Below, in pieces: positions 7,585 to 17,739 of a DNA stretch of 49,121 bases. The stretch is from contig NZ_SMKM01000012.1 of assembly GCF_004348665.1 (NCBI RefSeq), positions 1-49,121 on the forward strand, written 5' to 3'. Source of the stretch: Actinomadura sp. GC306 (GTDB lineage: Bacteria > Actinomycetota > Actinomycetes > Streptosporangiales > Streptosporangiaceae). The position numbers and the translations under genes are program-made. The stretch's first letter is position 1. The number at the start of each line of letters is the position of its first letter. The notes beneath the pieces were generated by a model, which did no database searches, was not told the origin of the DNA, and saw only the letters and a program-made list of their open reading frames with translations.

Positions 7585-8223
7585 GTGGGCGATGTGGCGG
7601 CGGGGATCCGCGAGGCGATCCTCAGCGGCGAGTTCGTGCCGAACCAGCGGCTGATCGAGGCCGACCTGTCCGAGCAGTTCGGCGCCGGCCGCGCCGCCGT
7701 CCGCGCGGCGCTGCTCGCGCTGGCCAACGAGGGGCTGATCGAGCGCGTCCAGAACCGCGGCGCCCGCGTCCGCGCGGTCTCCCTCGCCGAGGCCGTGGAG
7801 ATCACCGAGGTCCGCATGGTCGTCGAGGGCCTGTGCGCCGCGAAGGCCGCCGAGCGGGCCACCGACGCCGACATCACCGCCCTCCGCGCCATCGGCGCCG
7901 ACATGCGCGCCGCCGTCGCGGCCGGCGACGTGCTCGGCTACTCGCGGCTGAACGAGCGGCTGCACGGCCGCATCCGCGAGATCAGCGGCCAGCGGACGGC
8001 CGCCGGGGTCCTGGAGCGGCTGCGCGCCCAGAACGTCCGCCACCAGTTCCGCCTCGCCATGCACCCGGGCCGCCCGCAAGAGTCCCTGCCCCAGCACCTA
8101 GACATCATCGAAGCGATCGTCGCCCGCGACGCCCACGCCGCCGAACAGGCCGCCCGAGCACACCTGCGCAGCGTCATCGACACCCTCACCCAGATCGACC
8201 GCCACCGCACCGAAACTCGTTGA
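7585..8223 (+). CDS. GntR family (FCD domain) transcriptional regulator
   Basis: This 212-residue regulator has an N-terminal winged helix (IREAILSGEFVPNQRLIEAD, then LSEQFGAGRAAVRAALLAL) and an all-helical FCD effector domain. The FCD domain has the metal-binding type residues in EVRMVVEG, RLNERLHGRI and QHLDIIEAI. FCD regulators usually repress catabolic operons and respond to organic acids. GTG 7585 is the only plausible start because an in-frame stop lies just upstream. Context and a shared operator-like dyad suggest it controls the ring-cleavage operon and the DUF1932 gene. Its last codon and stop (CGT TGA) are inside the palindrome that follows. Confidence 0.85.
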   Translation: MGDVAAGIREAILSGEFVPNQRLIEADLSEQFGAGRAAVRAALLALANEGLIERVQNRGARVRAVSLAEAVEITEVRMVVEGLCAAKAAERATDADITALRAIGADMRAAVAAGDVLGYSRLNERLHGRIREISGQRTAAGVLERLRAQNVRHQFRLAMHPGRPQESLPQHLDIIEAIVARDAHAAEQAARAHLRSVIDTLTQIDRHRTETR

Positions 8224-8281
8224 CTTGCGGCGTGTCGCCCTTATGGAGCGCTCCATAAGGGCGACACGCCGCAAGTCGACG
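8218..8281. repeat. Convergent-gene palindrome, copy 2 (32-bp arms, no loop)
   Basis: Arms 8218-8249 and 8250-8281 pair throughout, with one G-T wobble, and form a continuous palindrome centred on GGAGCGCTCC. The outer TTGACTTGCGGCGTGT matches copies 1 and 3, but the inner arm reads CGCCCTTAT instead of TGTTGTTAT, with complementary changes on the opposite arm. It lies between the convergent GntR (+) and LysR (-) genes and supplies the GntR stop codon. Confidence 0.9.
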
Positions 8282-8288
8282 CGCCCGG

Positions 8289-9212
8289 TCAGCTCCAGAT
8301 GGTCACGTAGACCGGGGGGCGGAAGCGGGACGGGGGGACGCCCGAGCCGGGGGCCCGCATGATGTGCAGGGCGTCGGCGGTGGCGAGGAAGCGGCGGAAC
8401 GCGCCCGCCAGGGGCGGGCGGCGGTCCGGAGCCAGGGTCGTGGCGTGCCAGCGGATCTCCACGGGGGTCGCGGGGGTCGCGATGACGCGCAGTTCGCCGC
8501 GCTGGACGCGGGGCGCGACCAGGTGCGCGAGCGCGACGGCGAGGCCGTCGCCGTCGGCGGCGGCCGCCCACGCGGCCGTCTGGTTCGGGTAGACGCGGAT
8601 CCGGTCCTCGGGCACCTTCAGGCGGCGCAGCAGCCGGGACGTCTCGCTGCCCGGGTCGGTGCCGGACGGGTCCACCAGCCAGCGCGGCCGCGGCGCGGCG
8701 CGGACGCCGACGGCGACGAGGCTCGCGCGGAACACCGGCTCGCTGACGAGGCCCGGGTCGTCGGCGAGGTGCGGGCCGAGCGCCACGTCCGCGAGGCGGT
8801 TGTGCAGCAGGACCGGCATCTCCTTCCCGGCCACCACGCCCGCGCTGCCCTCGACCTCGTGGGGGGAGCGGGCGGTGAACGCGTCCAGGAGAGGTGTCGC
8901 GACGAACTCGGCGAGCGCGGGGACGGCGGCGACCCGCAGCGCCTCCGGGGCGCCGCGGGCGGCCCGGACGGCGCCCTCGGCCTCCGCGCCGAGCACCACC
9001 ATCTGCGACGCGATCGGCAGCAGGCGGGCGCCGCCCTCGGTCAGCGCCATGCCTCCGCGGCCGTGCACGAGGAGCGGGTCGTCCAGGTGCCGGCGCAGCG
9101 CGGCGAGGGCCTGCGACACCGCGGGCTCGCTCACGTTCAGCGCCCGCGCCGCCTCCTTCACCGAGCCGAGCCGGGCGACGAGGACGAAGGCGCCGAGCTG
9201 CGTGAGGGTCAT
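8289..9212 (-). CDS. cutR: LysR family regulator, CutR-like
   Basis: The 307-residue protein has an N-terminal LysR winged helix (LGAFVLVARLGSVKEAARAL, then NVSEPAVSQALAALRRHL) and a periplasmic-binding-like effector domain. It is transcribed divergently from coxMSL, the arrangement known for CutR, the LysR activator of CO dehydrogenase genes in Mycobacterium sp. JC1. ATG 9212 is chosen because the family starts at MTLTQLGAF; the open frame extends further upstream without support. The C-terminus (YVTIWS) lies just past the palindrome at 8281. The inducer is unknown. Confidence 0.8.
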   Translation of the reverse strand: MTLTQLGAFVLVARLGSVKEAARALNVSEPAVSQALAALRRHLDDPLLVHGRGGMALTEGGARLLPIASQMVVLGAEAEGAVRAARGAPEALRVAAVPALAEFVATPLLDAFTARSPHEVEGSAGVVAGKEMPVLLHNRLADVALGPHLADDPGLVSEPVFRASLVAVGVRAAPRPRWLVDPSGTDPGSETSRLLRRLKVPEDRIRVYPNQTAAWAAAADGDGLAVALAHLVAPRVQRGELRVIATPATPVEIRWHATTLAPDRRPPLAGAFRRFLATADALHIMRAPGSGVPPSRFRPPVYVTIWS

Positions 9213-9325
9213 ACCGCCCAGTCTCGCCCGCGGGGCGCCGCCCGTTAACCCTTCGCTTATCCGGGTGTTGGCGCAGCGTACGGCGGGAGTGAGAATTCGG
9301 TCACATCCCACTCCGAGGGGGCGTC

Positions 9326-10192
9326 GTGCAAGTACCGGCCAACTTCGAGTACGCGAAGGCGACCACCGTCGAGGAGACCCTCGCGCTGCTCGCGCGCCAC
9401 GGCGACGAGGCGCGGGTGGTGGCGGGCGGCCACAGCCTGCTGCCCATGATGAAGCTGCGGCTGGCGCAGCCCGAGGCGCTCATCGACATCAACGGCGTGA
9501 CCGAGCTGTCCCGCATCCGGATCGAGGGCGGCATGCTGTGCGTGGGCGCGCTCGTCCGGCACGCGGAGCTGCTCGACTCGCCGGTCGCGGGCGAGCACTT
9601 CCCGATCCTGCACGACGCCGAGCGGGTGATCGCCGACCCGGTGGTCCGCAACCGCGGCACGGTCGGCGGCTCGCTGTGCCAGGCCGACCCGTCGGAGGAC
9701 CTGTCGGCGGCGTTCGGCGCGCTGAAGGCGTCCGCGGTGATCCGCGGGCCGGACGGCGAGCGGACCGTCTCCCTCCGCGAGTTCCACACCGGCCCCTACG
9801 AGACGGTCGTGGAGCCGGGCGAGCTGCTCATCGAGCTGCGCGTGCCGATCAGGCCGGGCGGGTCGAGCGCCTACGAGAAGGTCGAGCGGCGGGTGGGGGA
9901 CTGGCCGCTCGCCGCCGCCGGCGCCGCCCTCTGGCTGGACGGCGGCCGGATCACCGACGCCGGCATCGGCCTCACCGCCGTACGGGCCGAGCACTTCGTC
10001 GCCCCCGAGGCGGAGGACGTGCTGCGCGGGGCCGTCCCGTCCGAGGAGCTGTTCGCCGAGGCCGGGCGGGTCGCCGCCGAGCACTGCGACCCCGGCTCCG
10101 ACCAGCGGGGACCGGCCGACTACAAGCGGCACCTGGCCGGAGAGCTGACCACACGCGCGCTGCGCCGCGCCTACGGAAGGTCGCAGGCATGA
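9326..10192 (+). CDS. coxM: Carbon monoxide dehydrogenase medium (FAD) subunit CoxM
   Basis: The 288-residue protein is the flavoprotein subunit of a xanthine-oxidase-family molybdenum hydroxylase. It has the FAD-binding motifs VAGGHSLLPMMKLR (about residues 31-44) and GTVGGSLCQADPSEDL, and a CO_deh_flav_C-like C-terminal domain. It passes electrons from the iron-sulfur subunit to the respiratory chain. GTG start with GAGGGGG seven bases upstream. It is the first gene of the M-S-L order typical of aerobic CO dehydrogenases, and its stop overlaps the coxS ATG (ATGA). Confidence 0.9.
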   Translation: MQVPANFEYAKATTVEETLALLARHGDEARVVAGGHSLLPMMKLRLAQPEALIDINGVTELSRIRIEGGMLCVGALVRHAELLDSPVAGEHFPILHDAERVIADPVVRNRGTVGGSLCQADPSEDLSAAFGALKASAVIRGPDGERTVSLREFHTGPYETVVEPGELLIELRVPIRPGGSSAYEKVERRVGDWPLAAAGAALWLDGGRITDAGIGLTAVRAEHFVAPEAEDVLRGAVPSEELFAEAGRVAAEHCDPGSDQRGPADYKRHLAGELTTRALRRAYGRSQA

Positions 10193-10670
10193 ACATCACC
10201 GTGACGGTCAACGGGCAGCCCTACACGCGCGACGTGGAGCCGCGCCTGCTGCTCGTCCACTTCCTCCGCGACGACCTGGACCTCACCGGGACGCACTGGG
10301 GGTGCGACACGTCCAACTGCGGGGCCTGCGTCGTCTCGCTGGACGACGTGCCGGTGAAGTCGTGCACGGTCCTGGCGGTGATGGCGTCCGGCAGGGAGGT
10401 CCGCACCGTGGAGGGCCTGGAGCGGGACGGCGAGCTCGACCCGGTCCAGAAGGGCTTCACCGAGTGCCACGGCCTCCAGTGCGGGTTCTGCACCCCCGGG
10501 ATGATGATGACGTCGCGGTGGCTGCTCGACCGCGACCCCGACCCGAGCGAGGCGGACATCCGCGAGGCGCTGTCGGGGCAGATCTGCCGGTGCACCGGCT
10601 ACGAGAACATCGTCCGGTCCGTCCGCTGGGCCGCCGAGCACCCCGCCGAGAAGCCCGAGGAAGTGACCCC

Positions 10671-10674
<4 letters not shown>
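10189..10674 (+). CDS. coxS: Carbon monoxide dehydrogenase small (2x[2Fe-2S]) subunit CoxS
   Basis: This 161-residue protein has the plant-ferredoxin-like cluster motif (GCDTSNCGACVVSLD with a fourth Cys in KSCTVLA). It also has the second, helical-domain cluster motif (LQCGFCTPGMMM and ICRCTGYENI), as in all XDH-family small subunits. It relays electrons from the Mo-Cu site to FAD. Its overlaps with both neighbours (ATGA at each end) indicate tight translational coupling and 1:1:1 synthesis. Length is normal for the family. Confidence 0.93.
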
Positions 10675-13101
<2,427 letters not shown>

Positions 13102-13106
<5 letters not shown>

Positions 13107-13137
13107 ACGACAGGACGGACTCGTGAACGACAGGACG
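13102..13137 (+). repeat. 20-bp tandem duplication at coxL/xdhC junction
   Basis: CGTGAACGACAGGACG occurs at 13102-13117 and again at 13122-13137. The first copy creates a GTG start overlapping the coxL stop. It reads seven codons (MNDRTDS) and ends in a TGA that overlaps the xdhC GTG. The 20-base offset shifts the frame, so only the second copy starts xdhC. Confidence 0.8.
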
Positions 13138-13869
13138 CAGACGCTGCGCAGCCGCCGGACCCCCTACGTGCTGGCCACCGTCGTCCGCGCGGAGCGCCCG
13201 ACGAGCGCGAAGACCGGCGACCGGGCGCTCGTGCTGCCCGACGGGACGATGGAGGGGTTCGTCGGCGGCGAGTGCGCCGAGTCGGCGGTGCGCGACCAGG
13301 CGCTCCGGCTGCTCGAATCCGGCGAGTCGACGCTGCTGCGCATCACCCCGGGCGCCGACGCGTCGCCGCTGGAGGGCCTCGTCACGGTGACCAACCCGTG
13401 CCTGTCCGGCGGGACGCTCGACGTGTTCCTCGAAACGGTCATCCCGCCCGCCCTCGTGACCGTGTACGGGGACGGGCCGGTCGCCCGCGCGCTGGTCGAG
13501 GTCGGGCGCGCCGCCGGGTTCGACGCGCGGCCGGCCGGGACCGCCGACCCGCCCGGCCCCGACGCCGCGGCCGTCGTCGTCGCCACGCACGGGCGGGACG
13601 AGGAGGCCCTCCTCACCGCGGCGCTGCGCGCGGGCGTCCCCTACATCGGGCTGATCGCCAGCCGCAAGCGCGGCGCGGCGGTCACCGCGTCCCTGGACGG
13701 CGGCGACCGGGTGAGCACCCCGGCGGGCCTGGACATCGGCGCCCGCACCGCCCCCGAGATCGCGCTGTCGGTGCTCGCGGAGATCATGTCTCGGCGCCCG
13801 GCTCCGGACCGGGCGCCGGCACGACCCGCGGCCGGACCGGCCGAAGGGGGCGGTCACTGCTGCGGCTGA
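13123..13869 (+). CDS. xdhC: XdhC/CoxI-family molybdoenzyme maturation factor
   Basis: The 248-residue protein has the XdhC_CoxI N-terminal domain (RPTSAKTGDRALVLPDGTME, then GFVGGECAE) and a Rossmann-like XdhC C-terminal domain (TVYGDGPVARALVEVGR, YIGLIASRKRG). Family members bind molybdenum cofactor, protect it and deliver the sulfurated form to XDH-type enzymes. It follows coxL in the same transcript and is the only maturation gene here; coxD, coxE and coxG homologues are not in the window. The C-terminus ends in GGGHCCG, a small metal-binding-like tail. GTG start; the reading frame is fixed by the second copy of a 20-bp repeat. Confidence 0.85.
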   Translation: MNDRTQTLRSRRTPYVLATVVRAERPTSAKTGDRALVLPDGTMEGFVGGECAESAVRDQALRLLESGESTLLRITPGADASPLEGLVTVTNPCLSGGTLDVFLETVIPPALVTVYGDGPVARALVEVGRAAGFDARPAGTADPPGPDAAAVVVATHGRDEEALLTAALRAGVPYIGLIASRKRGAAVTASLDGGDRVSTPAGLDIGARTAPEIALSVLAEIMSRRPAPDRAPARPAAGPAEGGGHCCG

Positions 13870-13939
13870 GCGGGCGTCCCCGCTAGTCTTCGGGTGCGTC
13901 GGGGCGCCGGCCCCGCCGGTCCGCGAGGGGGGTGCGCAG

Positions 13940-15283
13940 GTGTTCGAGTCCGTGCTCGTCGCGAACCGCGGCGAGATCGCCGGCCGGATCATCCACACGG
14001 CGCGCGCGATGGGCGTCAAGGCGATCGCGGTGTACTCCGACGCCGACGCCGGCCTGCCGTTCGTGGCGGAGGCGGACGAGGCCGTCCTGATCGGTCCCGC
14101 CGACCCCGCCCGCAGCTACCTCAACGTCCCCGCGGTCCTGGAGGCCGCGCGCCGGACGAACGCGCAGGCCGTCCACCCGGGCTACGGGTTCCTCGCCGAG
14201 AGCGCCGCGTTCGCCCGCGCCGTCGGCGAGCACGGCCGCGTCTGGGTCGGGCCGCCGCCGCTCGTCATCGCCCGGATGAGCGACAAGATCAACGCGCGGA
14301 ACCTGATGAAGGAGGCGGGCGTGCCGGTCGCGCCCGGCGTGTGGGAGCCCGTCCCGGACGCCGGCACGGCCGTCGAGGAGGCCGAGCGCATCGGCTACCC
14401 GGTGATGGTCAAGCCCGCCGCGGGCGCCGGCGGCGCCGGCATGGGCGCCGCCCGCGACGCGGCGGAGCTGCGCGCGGCGTTCGAGACGGCCCGCACCGCC
14501 GGGGCCCGCCTGTTCGGGCAGGACGACGTCCTCCTCGAACGCCTCGTGGACGGTGCCCGGCACGTCGAGGTGCAGATCGTCGGCTTCGGCGACGGCACCG
14601 TCGTGACGCTCGGCGACCGGGACTGCTCCGTCCAGCGCCGCTACCAGAAGGTCGTGGAGGAGGCCCCCTCGCCCGGCGTCGACCCGGCGCTGCGCGAGCG
14701 GATGCTGGCCGCGGCCGTCCGCGCCGGCGAGGCGGTCGGCTACCGCGGCGTGGGCACCGTCGAGTTCCTTCTGGACCCGGCGACGCAGGAGTTCTTCTTC
14801 CTGGAACTGAGCACCCGCCTCCAGGTGGAGCACGCCGTCACCGAGATGGTCACCGGCATCGACCTGGTCGAATGGCAGTTCCGCCTCGCCGCGGGCGACC
14901 CCGTCCCGGCGCCCGTCCCCGAGCCGCGCGGCCACGCCGTCGAGTTCCGCGTCTACGCCGAGGACCCGCAGAGCCTCCTCCCCGTGCCCGGCGAGATCAA
15001 GGTGTGGGAGGAGCCCGTCGGCGACGGCATCCGCATCGACGCCGGCTACGTCGAGGGCGACACGGTCACGCCCCACTACGCGATGCTGCTCGCCAAGCTG
15101 TGCGTCCACGGGGACGACCGCGCCCACGCGCTGGAGCGGGCCAGGGCCGCCCTGGACGCGTTCCGCATCGACGGGCTGCCGACCAACCTGCCCTTCCTGC
15201 GGGAACTGCTCGACCATCCTGAGTTCGCGGGCGGCGCCTACGACACCGGGCTCGTCGACCGGATGCGGGGCGCCCGCCGGTGA
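13940..15283 (+). CDS. accC: Stand-alone biotin carboxylase (AccC-like)
   Basis: The 447-residue protein is a complete ATP-grasp biotin carboxylase without biotin-carrier or carboxyltransferase domains. It starts [20 protein letters not shown], carries the Gly-rich ATP loop [13 protein letters not shown] and the [20 protein letters not shown] motif. The metal/catalytic segment reads [16 protein letters not shown], where the family norm is E-M-N-T-R-x-Q-V-E-H-P-V-T-E. Ser291 therefore replaces the Asn that helps bind metal in the E. coli enzyme, while Glu289 and Arg293 remain. GTG start with a purine-rich stretch upstream. No carrier or transferase gene adjoins, so the acyl substrate is unknown. 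The next small gene overlaps its stop. Confidence 0.85.
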   Translation: MFESVLVANRGEIAGRIIHTARAMGVKAIAVYSDADAGLPFVAEADEAVLIGPADPARSYLNVPAVLEAARRTNAQAVHPGYGFLAESAAFARAVGEHGRVWVGPPPLVIARMSDKINARNLMKEAGVPVAPGVWEPVPDAGTAVEEAERIGYPVMVKPAAGAGGAGMGAARDAAELRAAFETARTAGARLFGQDDVLLERLVDGARHVEVQIVGFGDGTVVTLGDRDCSVQRRYQKVVEEAPSPGVDPALRERMLAAAVRAGEAVGYRGVGTVEFLLDPATQEFFFLELSTRLQVEHAVTEMVTGIDLVEWQFRLAAGDPVPAPVPEPRGHAVEFRVYAEDPQSLLPVPGEIKVWEEPVGDGIRIDAGYVEGDTVTPHYAMLLAKLCVHGDDRAHALERARAALDAFRIDGLPTNLPFLRELLDHPEFAGGAYDTGLVDRMRGARR

Positions 15284-15471
15284 ACGGCGTCCACTGCGAC
15301 AGATGCGGCGAGCCGGCCGCCGGCGGCGACCACGCCGCGTGCCGCGAGGCCCGCCGGATGGAGCCGCCGCGCTACTGCCCGCAGTGCCGCCGCCGCCTGG
15401 TCGTCCAGGTCACCCCGCTGGGCTGGACGGCGCGCTGCTCCCGGCACGGCCCGCTGGAACCCGGTCCCTAG
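15280..15471 (+). CDS. bsaP: Small Cys-rich protein resembling biotin synthase auxiliary protein BsaP
   Basis: This 63-residue protein starts at a GTG overlapping the biotin carboxylase stop (GTGA). It has six Cys in the pattern CxxC(6,9), C21, CxxC(33,36), C53 plus His5, His18 and His56. Phrases [20 protein letters not shown] and [10 protein letters not shown] match my memory of the actinobacterial BsaP/Rv1590 family. BsaP is reported as needed by mycobacterial-type biotin synthase, probably for its Fe-S cluster. A bioB of the expected type lies 5.7 kb away in this window. A generic zinc ribbon is the alternative. Overlap with a biotin-dependent enzyme rather than bioB is unusual. Confidence 0.7.
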   Translation: MNGVHCDRCGEPAAGGDHAACREARRMEPPRYCPQCRRRLVVQVTPLGWTARCSRHGPLEPGP

Positions 15472-15965
15472 AACGCGAGAGCGTAGGTCAGCAGCGGCTT
15501 CATGCCGGGCACGGGGATCCAGTCGCGTCCGGGGGTGCGGACGAAGCCCAGCCGCTCGTACATGCGCTGCGCCGCGACCATGTTCGCCTGCGTCGACAGG
15601 ACCAGCCCCGCCAGCCCGGACGCGCGGGCACGGTCGATGCACGCCCGCACCATCGCGGTGCCCGCGCCCTCGCCGCGCGCCTTCTCCCGGACGGCGAGCA
15701 TGCGGAACTCGGCCTCGTCCGGCCCCGCGACCTCCGCGTACGGGCTGCCGGGGCCGCAGTAGGCGACCGCGCCGACGAGCTCGCCCGCGATCTCGGCCAC
15801 GAGCAGATCGGACTTGGCGGCGCGGTCGGCGGCGTCCCGGAGCGTCACGACGTACGAGGACGTGGGCGACACCAGGCCGCCGTCCACGTAGACCTCCACG
15901 GTCAGGTCGCCGACCTGCCCGTACTCGTCGGGGCGGGCCAGGCGGACGACGACCGGCTCAGACAC
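15468..15965 (-). CDS. GNAT family N-acetyltransferase
   Basis: The 165-residue protein has the GNAT fold with the acetyl-CoA loop [20 protein letters not shown] and the later [15 protein letters not shown] segment typical of motif B. The substrate is unknown; the fold acetylates amines or protein N-termini. GTG start, overlapping the end of the IlvG-like gene by eight bases, so the two are probably cotranscribed. Its 3' end overlaps the 3' end of the convergent bsaP-like gene by four bases, leaving no room for a separate terminator. Confidence 0.82.
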   Translation of the reverse strand: MSEPVVVRLARPDEYGQVGDLTVEVYVDGGLVSPTSSYVVTLRDAADRAAKSDLLVAEIAGELVGAVAYCGPGSPYAEVAGPDEAEFRMLAVREKARGEGAGTAMVRACIDRARASGLAGLVLSTQANMVAAQRMYERLGFVRTPGRDWIPVPGMKPLLTYALAF

Positions 15966-17631
15966 CGGTCGTCTTGCGGGGGTAGGAGATGCCAGGGTCG
16001 GTCGCGACGTTCACCAGGTACGGGACGCCCGAGTCGAACGCGCGGCGCAGTGCCGGCCCGATCTCGTCCGGGCGGGTGACGAGCTCCCCGGCGCCGCCGA
16101 GCGCCTTGACGACCTCGTCGTAGCGGCGGTGCGGCCCCAGCTCGGCGGCCACGTCGTAGCCGTACAGCATGCGCATCGGGTGCTTCTCCAGACCCCAGGA
16201 GCCGTTGTTGCCCACGACCATCACGACCGGCAGGCCGTGCCGCACCAGGGTATCGGCGTCCATCAGCGACAGCCCTGCGGCGCCGTCGCCGAGCAGCAGG
16301 ACCACCTGCGCGGCGGGATGGGCGAGGCGCGCGGCGATCGCGTAGCCGAGCCCCGTGCCGAGGCACCCGTACGGGCCGGGGTCGAGCCACCGGCCGGGCC
16401 GCCGCGGCTCGACGTACTTGCCCGCGTAGGAGACGAAGTCGCCGCCGTCCCCGATCAGCACGGCGTCGTCGTCGAGGACCTTCGACAGCTCCCCGTAGAT
16501 CCGCAGCGGATGGATCGGGTCGGCGCCGGACGCGAGCAGGTCGATGTCCCCGGCGATGGCCGCGTAGGTGGCGTCGCGCAGGGTCTCCCGCCAGTCCCCG
16601 TACGTCCCCGGCGCCACCCCCGCCTTCACGCAGGCGGCGGTGAGGTCGGTGAACAGCAGGGACAGGTCCCCGGCCGCGGAGCCCGCCGGGCGCAGGTGCG
16701 GCACGAGCTGCGAGGGCGCGTCCGCGAGGTGGACGACCTTCGCGGTCCCGTCGCCGAACGCGCCGTAGCCCAGCCGGAAGTCGAGCGGCGTGCCCGCGAC
16801 GATGACGAGGTCGGCCTGCCCGAACGCGGCGCCCCTGGCGCGGGTGACGAGCAGCTCGTGCCCGGCGGGCAGGATGCCGCGCCCCTGCCCGTTGGCGACC
16901 ACGGGCAGCCGCAGCTCCTCGGCGAACGCGCGGGCGGCCTCCTCGGCGCCGTCCATCCACACGTCCGAGCCGAGCACGAGGACGGGCCGCCGCGCCGCCT
17001 TCAGCAGCCCGGCGACGCGGGCGAGCCGCTCCGGGTCGGCGGGCCGCTCCGGCGGGTCGGGGAGCGCCCCGGTGCGGGCCGGCCCGGCGGGGCCGAACAG
17101 GTGGTCCATGTGGACGTCGAGGAACACCGGGCCGCGGTGCGGGGCGGCGGCGGTGGCGAAGGCGCGGGCGATGTCGGCGGCCAGCGTGTCCGGCCCGCCG
17201 GCGGTCATCGCCAGCTTGGTGACGGGTGCCAGCAGCGGCGGCTGGTCGAGCTCCTGGAGCGCGCCCGCGCCCCACCGGCCGAGCGGGGCGCGCCCGCCGA
17301 GCACGACGACCGGCGACCCGTTGAAATGCGCGGTCGTGACGCCGCTGATGCCGTTGGTGACGCCCGGACCGGCCGTCAGCACCGCCAGGCCCGTCCGGCG
17401 GGTGAGCCGCGCCGTGGCCTCCGCCGCGAACACGGCGGTCTGCTCGTGCCGGACGTCGAGGATGCGGGGGCACGCGTCCGTCCCGGGGACGGTGCCGGTC
17501 CGGCCGCCGGTCGCGCCGATCGCGCCGTCATAGAGCGGGAACACGTGTCCGCCGGACAGCGTGAACATCGTTTCGACGCCGTGCCTGCGGATCTCCGCGA
17601 TCGCCGTGTCGCCACCGTGCCGAGCCGTCAT
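15958..17631 (-). CDS. ilvG: IlvG-like acetolactate synthase family ThDP enzyme
   Basis: The 557-residue protein has the three-domain ThDP layout. The N-terminal Pyr domain has FTLSGGHVFPLYDG and the catalytic-type Glu in RHEQTAVFAAEATARL. A middle Rossmann-like domain follows. The C-terminal PP domain has GDGAAGLSL...NNGSWGLEKHPM for Mg-diphosphate binding. GGRAPLGRWGAGALQELD and LYGYDVAAELGP strongly resemble Mycobacterium tuberculosis IlvG (Rv1820) as I remember it. Family members condense or decarboxylate 2-oxoacids, but IlvG is not the main branched-chain acetolactate synthase and its substrate is uncertain. ATG start; divergent from the carotenoid oxygenase gene. Confidence 0.8.
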   Translation of the reverse strand: MTARHGGDTAIAEIRRHGVETMFTLSGGHVFPLYDGAIGATGGRTGTVPGTDACPRILDVRHEQTAVFAAEATARLTRRTGLAVLTAGPGVTNGISGVTTAHFNGSPVVVLGGRAPLGRWGAGALQELDQPPLLAPVTKLAMTAGGPDTLAADIARAFATAAAPHRGPVFLDVHMDHLFGPAGPARTGALPDPPERPADPERLARVAGLLKAARRPVLVLGSDVWMDGAEEAARAFAEELRLPVVANGQGRGILPAGHELLVTRARGAAFGQADLVIVAGTPLDFRLGYGAFGDGTAKVVHLADAPSQLVPHLRPAGSAAGDLSLLFTDLTAACVKAGVAPGTYGDWRETLRDATYAAIAGDIDLLASGADPIHPLRIYGELSKVLDDDAVLIGDGGDFVSYAGKYVEPRRPGRWLDPGPYGCLGTGLGYAIAARLAHPAAQVVLLLGDGAAGLSLMDADTLVRHGLPVVMVVGNNGSWGLEKHPMRMLYGYDVAAELGPHRRYDEVVKALGGAGELVTRPDEIGPALRRAFDSGVPYLVNVATDPGISYPRKTTGV

Positions 17632-17644
17632 GCACGCACCGTAA

Positions 17645-17658
17645 CAAGCGCACGCTTG
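17645..17658. promoter_or_regulatory. TetR-type operator-like palindrome
   Basis: CAAGCG-CA-CGCTTG is a perfect dyad just upstream of the IlvG-like gene start, in its divergent region with the carotenoid oxygenase gene. A second, imperfect copy (CAAGCG-GA-CGCTGT, 17693-17706) overlaps a possible promoter (TTGACG 17682-17687, GTTGAT 17704-17709) for the oxygenase. This dyad type is typical of TetR repressors, but no TetR gene is adjacent. Confidence 0.5.
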
Positions 17659-17739
17659 CTCGCCCAGTAGTAGTTAGGGGCTTGACGACGTACAAGCGGA
17701 CGCTGTTGATTGGCGGGAACCGACCCCCGGAGGTGCCCG

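Noticed and set aside
6687..8281. Composite transposon bounded by palindrome copies 1 and 2
   Set aside because: No transposase, no target-site duplication, and a third copy stands alone at 19411. Position between convergent genes is a simpler common factor.
15280..15471. Non-functional spurious ORF
   Set aside because: The ordered CxxC pairs, GTGA overlap with the upstream gene and resemblance to BsaP make it a likely real small protein.
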